Source of the DNA: Neobacillus paridis
GTDB taxonomy: Bacteria; Bacillota; Bacilli; Bacillales; Cytobacillaceae
Direction: 5' to 3'
DNA: 64,000 bases
Assembly: GCF_016765675.1 (NCBI RefSeq)
Contig: NZ_JAESWB010000025.1
Coordinates: forward strand, 372,001 to 436,000
A program made the translations under genes and the position numbers. Below, piece by piece: positions 47,997 to 56,656 of the stretch; within the stretch, counting starts at the first letter, position 1, and each line of letters starts with the position of its first letter. The notes beneath the pieces were generated by a model, which was given only the letters and a program-made list of their open reading frames with translations, searched no databases and was not told where the DNA came from.

Positions 47997-48162
47997 CTGT
48001 CTCACCTCAGGCCACCTTTAATAATACACATTATAATACAGGAGAAGTAAAGAAGGAATGCGGTTTACAATATTAACACTATATGTTTAGAAAATGTTCA
48101 CATTTACTGTCGCTAGATTGTAACAATTGGGTGTTAAAATTAGAAAAATGAATCAAAATAAC

Positions 48163-48186
48163 CCCAAGGGTCACAGTTCCCTTGGG
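48163..48186 (-). terminator. Probable terminator of comG-yqzE operon
   Basis: CCCAAGGG/CCCTTGGG stem with an 8-base loop beyond the yqzE stop. The minus-strand tail (GTTATTTTG) is only moderately T-rich. Confidence 0.6.
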
Positions 48187-48198
48187 ATTCTATACACT

Positions 48199-48387
48199 TT
48201 ATTTAAAGTTTCTTTTTCGCCTTACTGCGGAATAAAGTACATATGGAAGAATCCCGAACCAGCGGTACCAAAATGACCCTTTCATTTGCTTTCGTTCCAG
48301 CCGCTGTCTTTTTCGTTCTTCTCGCGGTTGATCGGCATATTTAACAAGTGTTTGGGTCATATATTTTATATAATCATTCGTTTTCAT
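48199..48387 (-). CDS. yqzE: YqzE family small protein
   Basis: 62 residues, basic, with MKTNDYIKYMTQTLVKY at the N-terminus and a Lys/Arg-rich middle (ERKRQRLERKQ) as in B. subtilis YqzE, which follows comGG. ATG at 48387 with AGGTG upstream. Probably transcribed at the end of the comG operon; function unknown. Confidence 0.87.
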   Translation of the reverse strand: MKTNDYIKYMTQTLVKYADQPREERKRQRLERKQMKGSFWYRWFGILPYVLYSAVRRKRNFK

Positions 48388-48450
48388 CAGAAACACCTGC
48401 CTTTATGAATACATTAAAAGTATATCCAGGCTTTCTAATCTCAAAACAAC

Positions 48451-48834
48451 CTATTGCAATTCTGTCCATTTTATTAATTTCATCGTTTGCAGATCAAAAA
48501 CCCCGCTGCCATAAGCCGTTATACCGGAATGAAGTCGAAGAGTGAAATTCACCTTTTGACTGTCACCTGCGGGTAATTCCGTTTTGTAATCCATAACGCC
48601 TTCTTGATAGGGTATTTTCCCGTTTTTCGGTATGGACCCTGTTGCTTCAATGGTTTTTTCTATTTTCTTCACCGTGGATAGATAATAATATTCCTGTTGT
48701 AAAATGGTTTCGGTTTCATGAGCTACTTTTCGTTCAAATAGTAATCGCCCAACATTCATTGAAAAAAATAGTAAAAAAACAATCAATAGACATAAGGTTA
48801 AGGGATAAGTAAATCCTTTCTCATTTTTTTTCAT
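48451..48834 (-). CDS. comGG: Competence pseudopilin ComGG
   Basis: 127 residues. Pseudopilin-like: short basic N-terminus (MKKNEKGFTYPLTLCLLIVF) with a hydrophobic segment, then a soluble domain. The cleavage motif KGF is present but the Glu at +5 of type IV pilins is missing (Pro/Leu instead), as in other Bacillus ComGG. ATGA overlap with comGF. Minor pseudopilin in DNA uptake. Confidence 0.88.
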   Translation of the reverse strand: MKKNEKGFTYPLTLCLLIVFLLFFSMNVGRLLFERKVAHETETILQQEYYYLSTVKKIEKTIEATGSIPKNGKIPYQEGVMDYKTELPAGDSQKVNFTLRLHSGITAYGSGVFDLQTMKLIKWTELQ

Positions 48835-49304
48835 GGGTCCGTCTTCCAATCGACTAATGAAAAGGCAATAACAGAATATTCCTTCCCTAAATTATTTTTA
48901 ACGGTTACTTTTACAGCATTATTTAATAATTCGAAGGCGTGCTGTGATACATTTTGCAGCACTACTTCATGACCGGTAAAATTTACACGCCTGCGTAAAT
49001 TCGTTTCGTATTTTTCATAAATAATCGAATCCTTGCCTTTTGTGAGGATCAATTGGCCAGACTCGACTTTTGCCTCGGTTGATAAGCGAATTTCTTTTTT
49101 AAACTGGCTGCAAAAAACTTCCCATTCCATCTCCTGCAGTCTGATTTGGTTATCCCGATGATCAAGGATGATTTGAAAAATCGGTGCCAGCAAAAACACA
49201 ATAATCGAAAAAATAGATAAAGCAAACAGCGCCTCGACTAATGTAAAGGCATTTTCATTCGAGTTTGCCGCAAACTTCAATTTTGCTGTGACGTGTTTTT
49301 CCAT
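48831..49304 (-). CDS. comGF: Competence pseudopilin ComGF
   Basis: 157 residues. Prepilin N-terminus after a longer leader: NAFTLVEALFALSIFSIIVFLL, with the +5 Glu. A soluble C-terminal domain follows. Overlaps comGE by 50 bases. Required for the transformation pseudopilus in B. subtilis. Confidence 0.9.
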   Translation of the reverse strand: MEKHVTAKLKFAANSNENAFTLVEALFALSIFSIIVFLLAPIFQIILDHRDNQIRLQEMEWEVFCSQFKKEIRLSTEAKVESGQLILTKGKDSIIYEKYETNLRRRVNFTGHEVVLQNVSQHAFELLNNAVKVTVKNNLGKEYSVIAFSLVDWKTDP

Positions 49305-49593
49305 CAGCGCTTACGCAAACCTCCTTTAGGCCGTTTTCGTTACGATCGTTCCAATGAATTTGGTAATTGACGCCGTTTTGACTAAGCGATCCACTTGTGT
49401 AGGCTTGTGAGTCATTGAGTTTTGCCTGAAGTTCTTCATACATGATTTGCCGCGCCTTTTTCTCCATCTCCAGATTTATCGATTGCTCCCTTAGATCGAT
49501 AAAAAGCGGAATCAAATAGATGCCAATCATGAACACGGCTGCCAAGGATAATAACAGTTCAAGCAAAAAAAATCCTTTATTGTTCTTTAACAT
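49255..49593 (-). CDS. comGE: Competence pseudopilin ComGE
   Basis: 112 residues; prepilin-like KGFFLLELLLSLAAVFMIG with the +5 Glu. The ATG at 49593 follows AGGGGGCG; the upstream TTG at 49611 lies in comGD. Overlaps comGD by 17 bases and comGF by 50. Confidence 0.88.
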   Translation of the reverse strand: MLKNNKGFFLLELLLSLAAVFMIGIYLIPLFIDLREQSINLEMEKKARQIMYEELQAKLNDSQAYTSGSLSQNGVNYQIHWNDRNENGLKEVCVSADGKTRHSKIEVCGKLE

Positions 49594-50014
49594 AAAAACG
49601 CCCCCTGCCAATCAAAAAGGTTAACTTATATTTGTTATTTTTAGTATGAATCAGGATGGAACCAAAATCACTTACATTGCCATTGGGCAGGAATTTGATT
49701 GTTAATGGAAGGGAGCCTTCAGTAAGATAGATATTTTTTGAATAGCTTCTTACTAAAAAAGGCGGCAGTTCTGTACGTTCAGAAATTGTGTATTTATATT
49801 GGCTAGGGAGAAAAATAATCAAGACCTGATGCTGATGGGCGATTGCATAATTTTGGGCAAAATAGAGGTCTGATTGTAATTGTGTTAAAAATGCCGCTTC
49901 TTCCACCACAGAATGCTGTGGTTTTAAGGAAAAGACGGTTACCAAAGAAATAATCATAAAGATGGAGAGGACGAATAATGCCTCGACTAGCGTAAATCCT
50001 TTCTGTTTTTCCAT
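49577..50014 (-). CDS. comGD: Competence pseudopilin ComGD
   Basis: 145 residues; GspH/FimT-like pseudopilin with QKGFTLVEALFVLSIFMI at the N-terminus (processing before FTLVE, +5 Glu) and a soluble beta domain. Begins 1 base after the comGC stop. Confidence 0.92.
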   Translation of the reverse strand: MEKQKGFTLVEALFVLSIFMIISLVTVFSLKPQHSVVEEAAFLTQLQSDLYFAQNYAIAHQHQVLIIFLPSQYKYTISERTELPPFLVRSYSKNIYLTEGSLPLTIKFLPNGNVSDFGSILIHTKNNKYKLTFLIGRGRFYVKEQ

Positions 50015-50015
50015 T

Positions 50016-50345
50016 TTAAGAACCAGATGCTTGATTTTTTACCGTGACGTTGCCTTCTCCATCAATGACTATTTCATGACCGTCCGGGCATCCTTGGGTA
50101 TCTTTTAAGTAACCATCTGATTTTAGATCTTGAAGTGATGGAATTTTATGTTTGTCCATTTGATATGCCTGGACTTCTGCCTCGACCATTTTAACGTAGG
50201 CCTCGCAGCCTTTTTTATTGATGTTGGAGTTATGTTTGGCGACGTTTGGAATTGTGATGATTAACAGGATGGAAATGATCAGCATGACGATCATCATTTC
50301 GATTAAAGTGAAACCTTTTTCATTCCTGAATAATTTTTTCTTCAT
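50016..50345 (-). CDS. comGC: Major competence pseudopilin ComGC
   Basis: 109 residues. Prepilin motif EKGFTLIEMMIVMLIISIL with +5 Glu, then a short domain with two cysteines (GCEAYV, QGCPDG) that form a disulfide in B. subtilis ComGC. The ATG at 50345 is 8 bases after GGAGG; the ATG at 50351 is too close. Main subunit of the DNA-uptake pseudopilus; processed by ComC. Confidence 0.95.
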   Translation of the reverse strand: MKKKLFRNEKGFTLIEMMIVMLIISILLIITIPNVAKHNSNINKKGCEAYVKMVEAEVQAYQMDKHKIPSLQDLKSDGYLKDTQGCPDGHEIVIDGEGNVTVKNQASGS

Positions 50346-50363
50346 TTTCATTACCTCCAGTCA

Positions 50364-51395
50364 TTAAATCCCATCTAATAAATGAAACATGGGTAAAAGA
50401 ATCGCTAAATACATCGATACAATCAGGAAGCCGATAAGTAAATATAGGATCGGCTGGATGGCTCTTATCCATTTTTCGATCAGCTCCTCCATGACGCTGA
50501 TACAGTGCCTGCTGAAAAATAATAATTCCTGCTCTAATTTTCCATTCTCTTGACCGTGTTTCACGATCATTGGAAATTCAGATTCTAAGAAGTGGAATGA
50601 TCCCAAAATTGATTCTAATTTTTCACCGGTGATCAGTTTTCTTTTTATTTCCTTGCCCAGTGCACTGTAAAAAGGCTGTTTTTTATTTTGTTCAAACAAG
50701 ATCAGCGCTTCGGAAACGGATATTCCAGCGGATAACAGAAAACTTAATTGAATGGAAAAGTAGTGGGTAAACAGCAATTTGAGGATCCTGCCGATAATAG
50801 GGAGGCGGGAAAGCAGTGCGCGCTGCTTTAAAATAGGTAATTTTCGGAAGCTGCCATAATAGTAGATTGCTGTTAACAACAGGAGGGCAAGTAGCAATTC
50901 CATACCGATCGGAAAATATCGGTCAAAAGCATAGATGACTTTTGTGAAGAAATTCACTTCCAGGCCTAAAGATGAAAATAGACCGGTAAACTTGGGAAGT
51001 AAGGTGTTTTGCACAAAGATAAAAAGAAAGCAGGTAATAATGATGAGTAAAATCGGATATTGCAGCATTTTTAATAATCTTTTTAAATCCCGATCTTTTA
51101 ATAGCGCGAGGCTGCTGCCTTCTTGAAGTGCCTCGGCAAAGCTGCCATGCCGTTCGGCAAAGTAGATATATCCGATTAAGTCTTGATGAAAACCAAGTGC
51201 TTGCAGGACCTCATGAAACGGAAGTCCCTTTCGTAATTTTCTTAAACAATCCTGTAATTCCAGCTTTCGATAAGCCGGTAAATGCAAAGAAATCGATTCA
51301 ATTGCGTCAGCGATTGGATAACCTCTTGCAAGCAGCTCGCCGATTCTTTTTAAGAAACTCGCCTGCTCATGTACCGACCATTTACGTTTCTTCAT
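50364..51395 (-). CDS. comGB: Competence pilus membrane platform ComGB
   Basis: GspF/PilC-type membrane protein with three hydrophobic segments (~115-140, 155-175, and near the C-terminus). The start MKKRKWSVHEQASFLKRIG (51395) aligns with B. subtilis ComGB; in-frame ATGs at 51416, 51401 and 51398 are alternatives and the Shine-Dalgarno evidence is weak for all. Overlaps the comGA 3' end by 14 bases from 51395. Confidence 0.9.
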   Translation of the reverse strand: MKKRKWSVHEQASFLKRIGELLARGYPIADAIESISLHLPAYRKLELQDCLRKLRKGLPFHEVLQALGFHQDLIGYIYFAERHGSFAEALQEGSSLALLKDRDLKRLLKMLQYPILLIIITCFLFIFVQNTLLPKFTGLFSSLGLEVNFFTKVIYAFDRYFPIGMELLLALLLLTAIYYYGSFRKLPILKQRALLSRLPIIGRILKLLFTHYFSIQLSFLLSAGISVSEALILFEQNKKQPFYSALGKEIKRKLITGEKLESILGSFHFLESEFPMIVKHGQENGKLEQELLFFSRHCISVMEELIEKWIRAIQPILYLLIGFLIVSMYLAILLPMFHLLDGI

Positions 51396-52467
51396 CATCA
51401 TACACCAGCCGCTCATATTCAGATTCTTGAATGTAACCTAGCGCAATTCCTTTCTTGATCACTTCTTTTAACGTCTTATATTTTACTTTGACTTGTTCCC
51501 CCTTCGCTGCTCTCATCGTTGCGGTTAAATTTCTCCCTGATAAAAGTTCAAATACACTTGCGCGTTTCCATCTGCCGCTTGAATAACAATGTGGTGAACA
51601 CTCGCCTTCACAATATGGACAAGTCAACTCCACTAATCTTTGAGCCGTAATCGCAATTAATGTTTGCTCTACCTCCAGCCAGTTGATCCCAAATTCATGG
51701 AGACGGAATACCGCGCCTCTTGCATCTCGCGTATGCATCGTACTGAGTACCAAATGACCAGTCAACGCAGCTCTTACGGCAATTTTTGCTGTTTCCGCAT
51801 CCCTGATTTCCCCCACCATAATAATGTCCGGGTCATGACGGAGAATTGCTTTTAAGCCGGCTGCATAGGTAACACCAGCTTTTTCATTCACTTGGACTTG
51901 CAGAACGGAATCATAGTTTTTTTCAACCGGGTCTTCGAGCGTAATGACATTACGATGAAAGAGGTGTGCAGTTTCGTTTAATAACGAGTACAAGGTTGTT
52001 GTTTTACCGGATCCAGTCGGCCCGGTAAAGATAATCAGGCCATGGGCATGCTTGAGCAGCGCTAATAATTTGCGCGTCATTGCCGGAAAGAGTGAGAGCT
52101 GGTGAAAAGGGATTTGTTCCTGCTGCGGTAACAGGCGGATCACGAGGCTTTCGCTGTTGTTCGAAGGAAGTGTGGATAATCTCAGACCGATTAGTTGTCC
52201 GTTTACATTGCAAACAATTGCACCGCTTTGCGGGCGTCTGCGTTCACCGATATCCATATTGGCTGTAAATTTAAAGTGGGAAATGAGTTTGTCGCATTCA
52301 TCTTTTGGAAGTGATAATCGGGGAATGAGTTTGTTGTTTAAACGGATTTGCACGAGTGTATCGGTCTTGCGAGGAATAATGTGAATATCTGTCGCCTGGT
52401 TTCTTGCTGCATCTGAAATGATTCGGTCAGCTAACATTTCAATTTCACTTACAATCGGAAACACCAC
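51382..52467 (-). CDS. comGA: Competence pilus assembly ATPase ComGA
   Basis: GspE/PilB-type hexameric ATPase powering pseudopilus assembly. 356-361 residues. Walker A GPTGSGKTTTLYSLL near residue 140, Asp box LEDPVE, Walker B IIMVGEIRDAETA, His box (STMHTRDA), and a tetracysteine zinc site (CPYCEGECSPHC). Two GTG codons (52467, 52464) overlap the best ribosome site AAAGGTGG. By alignment with B. subtilis ComGA the ATT at 52455, 8 bases downstream of that site, is a candidate unusual start. First gene of comGA-GG; upstream DNA is very AT-rich, consistent with ComK control. Confidence 0.95.
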   Translation of the reverse strand: MVFPIVSEIEMLADRIISDAARNQATDIHIIPRKTDTLVQIRLNNKLIPRLSLPKDECDKLISHFKFTANMDIGERRRPQSGAIVCNVNGQLIGLRLSTLPSNNSESLVIRLLPQQEQIPFHQLSLFPAMTRKLLALLKHAHGLIIFTGPTGSGKTTTLYSLLNETAHLFHRNVITLEDPVEKNYDSVLQVQVNEKAGVTYAAGLKAILRHDPDIIMVGEIRDAETAKIAVRAALTGHLVLSTMHTRDARGAVFRLHEFGINWLEVEQTLIAITAQRLVELTCPYCEGECSPHCYSSGRWKRASVFELLSGRNLTATMRAAKGEQVKVKYKTLKEVIKKGIALGYIQESEYERLVYDDEET

Positions 52468-52573
52468 CTTTATTATTTTGTCCTTGTTCTTTATTCGACA
52501 CTATTCTCCTTTTTCCTTCTTTATTTTTAAAAAAAATAAATTATTTTTGCCGAAATTTTTGTGGTTGATAAAA

Positions 52574-52622
52574 AAACTAAGGTGTCAGACACCTCTGCAA
52601 AGTCTGATTGGTGCCTGACACC
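52574..52622 (-). terminator. Terminator of yqhG operon made of GGTGTC repeats
   Basis: GGTGTCAGACACC (52581-52593) and GGTGCCTGACACC (52610-52622) can pair as a 13-bp stem with one G-T pair; on the minus strand TTTTTTT follows. It lies between the yqhG stop and comGA. Confidence 0.82.
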
Positions 52623-52626
52623 GCCT

Positions 52627-53418
52627 TTAGATCATTTTTTCTGTTAAGTAAAAGAGGCCGCCATTGATGAAAGAGATTTTTATTTTGGGTTCATACTGTT
52701 CTTGGAGTGCTTGTTTTTCTGTTTCGTAGTTTTCATTTTCTCCTTCGATATCTTCATAGAAATGATCGAGAAGGCGCAAATCTTGTTCCCAGCGCTGTTT
52801 CGCCTCCTCTGCCCATGTATGGTCATCCTCCATAATCAGTGATTTTAGGTATTTTTCAATTCGGACAATGCCGCTTTTGGGCTTGATTAATGGCGATATG
52901 GTAAAGGAATAGTCAGGTATCTTAGGTGTTAACGGTATTTGTAACAGACGATCATGAAAATTTTCCACTAGGGCACCATGAATAAGCTGGAGACCAATTG
53001 ATCGGAACTGATCGCGTTTCCGATCACATTGATAGGAAATTTTCACATTCATGCATAACCAGGGCAATAGCGGTGTCTGCTGTGTTCCTTGCTGATGATT
53101 TTCATATAAACGAATATATTTGGCCAAATTTTTAGTAGAGGCAAATATCTGGTGCAGCCGTGGTGAACCAAAATGAATAGATTCCCCTTTAAGATGATTC
53201 GGCGCTGCATTATGATCGGTTATCAAAGTCAGCTTCATAGGGTTGGGGATACCACCGGTCTTTTCTAAATAATGCCAATAGAACGGACGATTCATCAGCT
53301 CTTTATCCAGTTTGACGGTTAACTGGACCGTTATGTAGCCGGGCTTGTTTTCCAGAATGGGACAATCGTTAGCCTGAAAATATTGTAAAAGAAAGTTATG
53401 TATTTCCTGCTGCTGCAT
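52627..53418 (-). CDS. yqhG: YqhG family protein
   Basis: 263 residues, soluble, no known motif; the N-terminal domain (EIHNFLLQYFQANDCPI ... GYITVQLTVKLDKELMNRPFYWHY) is the hallmark of the YqhG family. An acidic coiled-coil region lies near residue 200-240. Its start overlaps the helicase gene 3' end by 23 bases, so the two are co-translated. Possibly an accessory factor for YqhH; no experimental role known to me. Confidence 0.9.
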   Translation of the reverse strand: MQQQEIHNFLLQYFQANDCPILENKPGYITVQLTVKLDKELMNRPFYWHYLEKTGGIPNPMKLTLITDHNAAPNHLKGESIHFGSPRLHQIFASTKNLAKYIRLYENHQQGTQQTPLLPWLCMNVKISYQCDRKRDQFRSIGLQLIHGALVENFHDRLLQIPLTPKIPDYSFTISPLIKPKSGIVRIEKYLKSLIMEDDHTWAEEAKQRWEQDLRLLDHFYEDIEGENENYETEKQALQEQYEPKIKISFINGGLFYLTEKMI

Positions 53419-55087
53419 GTTGTGATCCTCCCTCCTTCATACTATCGGCAAATTCAATCATCGAAGATAGATTTTCCATCTTGATTCTCATTTCACCTTC
53501 TGAACTAGACTCACCAAATATATCAATCAAGTGTTCCTCAATATTCCCAATGCCAAGCTTTGTTAAGATCTCATCCAGTTCGCCAATCACCCGCTCAAAT
53601 AACTCGATTTTTTCATAAAGCAGTTTTAATATATGTTCTTCAACCGTGTCTTTTATCGCAAAATTATAGATTTTCACATCTTTTTCCTGGCCAAGGCGGT
53701 GGATTCGGCCAATCCGCTGTTCCAGCCTCATTGGATTCCAAGGTAAGTCAAAGTTGATAATATGATGGCAAAATTGCAAATTGATTCCCTCACCGCCTGC
53801 TTCTGTGGCAATCAACACCTGGGCCTGCTTTTGAAAGAGCTCGCGCATCCAATCCTTCTTACCGCGCTTAAATCCGCCGCGAAAAGGAACAGAGGTGATA
53901 CCATGTTGTTTTAAGTACCATTGAAGGTACAATTGGGTGGCGCGGTATTCTGTGAAAATGATCACCTTATCATGAATATTTTGGATCAATTCCAACGCTT
54001 TATTTGCTTTTGAGTTTGTTTGCACCGCTTCAACTTTTTTGATTAAAAGCTCCATTTGCTGTTGAAAGGCCATTGAAGGGTTTTCCCTTTTCTGGAGCAT
54101 ATTTTTTAATGTATAAAAAACGGCTTCTCTGCTGCTGCAAGCTTCCCGCTGCAGGGTCATCACCGAAAAAGCACTCGTTTGCAGCCAATCGCCTTCATTT
54201 TTTAAACTGCAAATGGCTTCATATAATTCCCGTTCGCTTGAACTGAATTCAATCGCAATCGTTTCAACATGCCGCTTCGTCCATTCAATTCCCGTATCCG
54301 CACGGCGGTTGCGAATCATGACTTTATTGACTAATTCTTTTAAATGCTGATTATCATTTAAAGAACGGGAATCCCGCTTATATTTTTCATAAAAGGCCGT
54401 TTCACTGCCTAAGTGCCCCGGCTTTAGCAGCGAAACAAGGTTAAAAATTTCTTCTACCCTATTTTGAATCGGGGTAGCAGTCAACAGTAAGCAAAACTTC
54501 TTTTTAAGATTTTGCACAAATTCGTAGTTTTTTGTCTTATTATTTTTCAGTTTGTGAGCTTCATCGATAATAATTAAGTCATAATCCTGTTGATAAATTA
54601 TATCCCGATGAGGATTTCGTTTAGCTGTATCAATCGAGGAAACCACCACATCGCATTGCTCCCAAACATAGCTTTTTTTCTGGGTAACAGCTGGGATAAA
54701 AAACTTGCTGTTGAGTTCTTGGCCCCATTGGGTGACAAGCGAAGCGGGGACAAGAATTAACACTTTTTTGACTAATCCGCGGATCATGTATTCTTTTAAA
54801 ATCAGCCCTGCTTCGATTGTTTTTCCTAGTCCGACTTCATCAGCAAGGATTGCTTTGCCATTCATGTTTTCAATGACTTGTTTGGCGGTTTCGACTTGAT
54901 GGGGAAGAGGGGTTAAATTAGGCAGGTGCTTTGGTGCCTGTAAGCCTTCAAATTCCGGGATGATTAAGTGTTTTTCCGCTTCAATAGCAAGTTTAAAAAG
55001 GTTCCAAACTCCCCATGGACCGTCATCGTCTATTTTTTCCAAAAAATCATCCTGCCAGGAGGAATCAAATTCAATTTCTACCTTCAT
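53396..55087 (-). CDS. yqhH: SNF2-family helicase YqhH
   Basis: 563-residue DEAD/SNF2-like ATPase. Motif I DEVGLGKTIEAG near residue 83, motif II DEAH (IIIDEAHKLKN) near 175, motif III LTATPIQN near 205, motif V GGEGINLQF near 410 and motif VI QRIGRIHRLGQ near 450. HepA/RapA-like core without the extra RapA domains. Its role in Bacillus is unknown; the pair yqhH-yqhG is conserved. It diverges from gcvT across the glycine riboswitch region. Confidence 0.93.
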   Translation of the reverse strand: MKVEIEFDSSWQDDFLEKIDDDGPWGVWNLFKLAIEAEKHLIIPEFEGLQAPKHLPNLTPLPHQVETAKQVIENMNGKAILADEVGLGKTIEAGLILKEYMIRGLVKKVLILVPASLVTQWGQELNSKFFIPAVTQKKSYVWEQCDVVVSSIDTAKRNPHRDIIYQQDYDLIIIDEAHKLKNNKTKNYEFVQNLKKKFCLLLTATPIQNRVEEIFNLVSLLKPGHLGSETAFYEKYKRDSRSLNDNQHLKELVNKVMIRNRRADTGIEWTKRHVETIAIEFSSSERELYEAICSLKNEGDWLQTSAFSVMTLQREACSSREAVFYTLKNMLQKRENPSMAFQQQMELLIKKVEAVQTNSKANKALELIQNIHDKVIIFTEYRATQLYLQWYLKQHGITSVPFRGGFKRGKKDWMRELFQKQAQVLIATEAGGEGINLQFCHHIINFDLPWNPMRLEQRIGRIHRLGQEKDVKIYNFAIKDTVEEHILKLLYEKIELFERVIGELDEILTKLGIGNIEEHLIDIFGESSSEGEMRIKMENLSSMIEFADSMKEGGSQHAAAGNT

Positions 55088-55244
55088 TGTTTTCAGCCTC
55101 TTTTCCGAAAAAATGTTTGCTCAATATGCTGCTTAATGGTAGGATGATGTTAGCATTAGAATGTTTAAAATATTTAAAAATAACCTGGAATTTTTATTAG
55201 TACATATAGTATGACCCAATTGGAAAATTTTATATATGCGAATG
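55088..55244. other. Divergent upstream region of yqhH and gcv leader
   Basis: 157 AT-rich bases. TATAGT at 55205-55210 may be a -10 element for the gcv transcript, but no good -35 is placed 16-18 bases before it. No ORF. Confidence 0.35.
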
Positions 55245-55449
55245 ACAACAAGGGGAGAGACTACTTTTGTAGCGCCGAAGGAGCAAGCAATTCTTGTGAA
55301 TCTCTCAGGCAAAAGAACTCTTGTTTGACGCAACTCTGGAGAGTGCTGCTTTAAGCAGCTACCCAAGGGGAAAGCCATTTAGGTTAAACTTTCAGGTAAA
55401 AGGACAGAGACTCCCTTATTTAAATAAAGGGGGAACTCTGTCTTTTTTT
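55245..55449 (+). promoter_or_regulatory. Tandem glycine riboswitch with terminator
   Basis: Two glycine aptamers in tandem. The first (about 55250-55320) has GGGGAGAGAC, CGCCGAAGGAGCAA and CTCTCAGGCAAAAG; the second (about 55330-55402) has CTCTGGAGAG, CTACCCAAGGGGAAA and CAGGTAAAAGGACAG. An intrinsic terminator follows (55403-55449; GACAGAG/CTCTGTC arms, then TTTTTTT). Glycine binding should open the terminator so that gcvT-gcvPA-gcvPB are made when glycine is abundant. Confidence 0.95.
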
Positions 55450-55532
55450 GGCTAAAGATCTATTGAATAGGGTAATTATCTCTTTTATAAGAGGTTATTT
55501 CATTATACGATCATCGAAAAAAGGGGGATTTC

Positions 55533-56639
55533 ATGATGGCAGAATTAAAACGTACTCCGCTGTTTCCTGTTTATAAGGAATACGGAGGAAAAACGATCGA
55601 CTTTGGCGGCTGGGAGCTTCCTGTCCAATTTTCCAGCATTAAAGAAGAACATGAAGCTGTCCGCGCCAGAGCTGGTTTATTTGATGTTTCTCATATGGGG
55701 GAAATTGAGGTCAAGGGTTCTGACAGCTTAGCTTATTTACAGAAGATGATGACAAACGATATTTCTAAGGTGAATAATGGTGCTGCACAATATACAGCAA
55801 TGTGTTATGAAACCGGCGGAACAGTTGACGACCTGCTTGTCTACAAATTGGAAGATGAACACTACCTTCTGGTTGTTAATGCTGCAAATCTGGAAAAAGA
55901 TTACGAGTGGCTTAATAAGCATTTGGAAGGTAATGTGACGCTCAAGAACCTATCTGAAACCACTGCTCAGGTAGCCCTTCAAGGACCTCTGGCAGAGAAA
56001 GTTCTTCAAAAGCTGACGACATCGGAATTAAACACCATCGGCTTTTTCAAGTTTCGCCAAAACGTTGACATCGCTGGGAAAAATGCACTTGTTTCCAGAA
56101 CTGGTTACACCGGAGAAGACGGCTTTGAGGTTTATTGCGACGCCAATGACGTGGTTGAAATTTGGCACGCCATTCTGGCAGCGGGTAAGGAGGAAGGGGT
56201 TGTCCCGTGCGGCTTAGGTGCCCGGGATACGTTGCGATTTGAAGCCAACTTACCACTTTATGGTCAAGAACTATCAGCGGAAATTTCCCCGCTTGAGGCC
56301 GGCATTGGGTTTGCCGTGAAGTTAAATAAAGCAACCGATTTTATTGGCAAAGCCGCCTTGGTGAAACAAAAAGAAAACGGTCTGTCAAGAAAAATTGTCG
56401 GGATTGAAATGATTGACCGCGGTATCCCGCGTCACGGTTACGCTGTCTATAAAGACGAGGAGCGGATTGGCGAGGTTACTACCGGAACTCAGTCACCAAC
56501 TTTAAAGAAAAATATTGGGCTTGTTCTGATCTCTTCGGAGTATGCGCAGCTTGATACTGAAATAGAAGTGGAAATTCGTGGGAAAAGATTAAGAGCCAAA
56601 ATCATTTCAACACCTTTTTATAAAAGGGAAAAGAAATAA
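55533..56639 (+). CDS. gcvT: Glycine cleavage T protein (aminomethyltransferase)
   Basis: T protein, transfers the methylene group from aminomethyl-lipoyl-H to tetrahydrofolate. 368 residues. Conserved [14 protein letters not shown] near residue 50, [15 protein letters not shown] near 190 and [11 protein letters not shown] near 230. AAGGGGGA precedes two adjacent ATGs (55533, 55536). First gene of gcvT-PA-PB under the glycine riboswitch. Confidence 0.97.
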   Translation: MMAELKRTPLFPVYKEYGGKTIDFGGWELPVQFSSIKEEHEAVRARAGLFDVSHMGEIEVKGSDSLAYLQKMMTNDISKVNNGAAQYTAMCYETGGTVDDLLVYKLEDEHYLLVVNAANLEKDYEWLNKHLEGNVTLKNLSETTAQVALQGPLAEKVLQKLTTSELNTIGFFKFRQNVDIAGKNALVSRTGYTGEDGFEVYCDANDVVEIWHAILAAGKEEGVVPCGLGARDTLRFEANLPLYGQELSAEISPLEAGIGFAVKLNKATDFIGKAALVKQKENGLSRKIVGIEMIDRGIPRHGYAVYKDEERIGEVTTGTQSPTLKKNIGLVLISSEYAQLDTEIEVEIRGKRLRAKIISTPFYKREKK

Positions 56640-56656
56640 CAGAAGGGGGCAGAAGC

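Noticed and set aside
55133..55378. Minus-strand ORF across the glycine riboswitch
   Set aside because: The riboswitch motifs on the plus strand explain the sequence; the ORF is an artefact.
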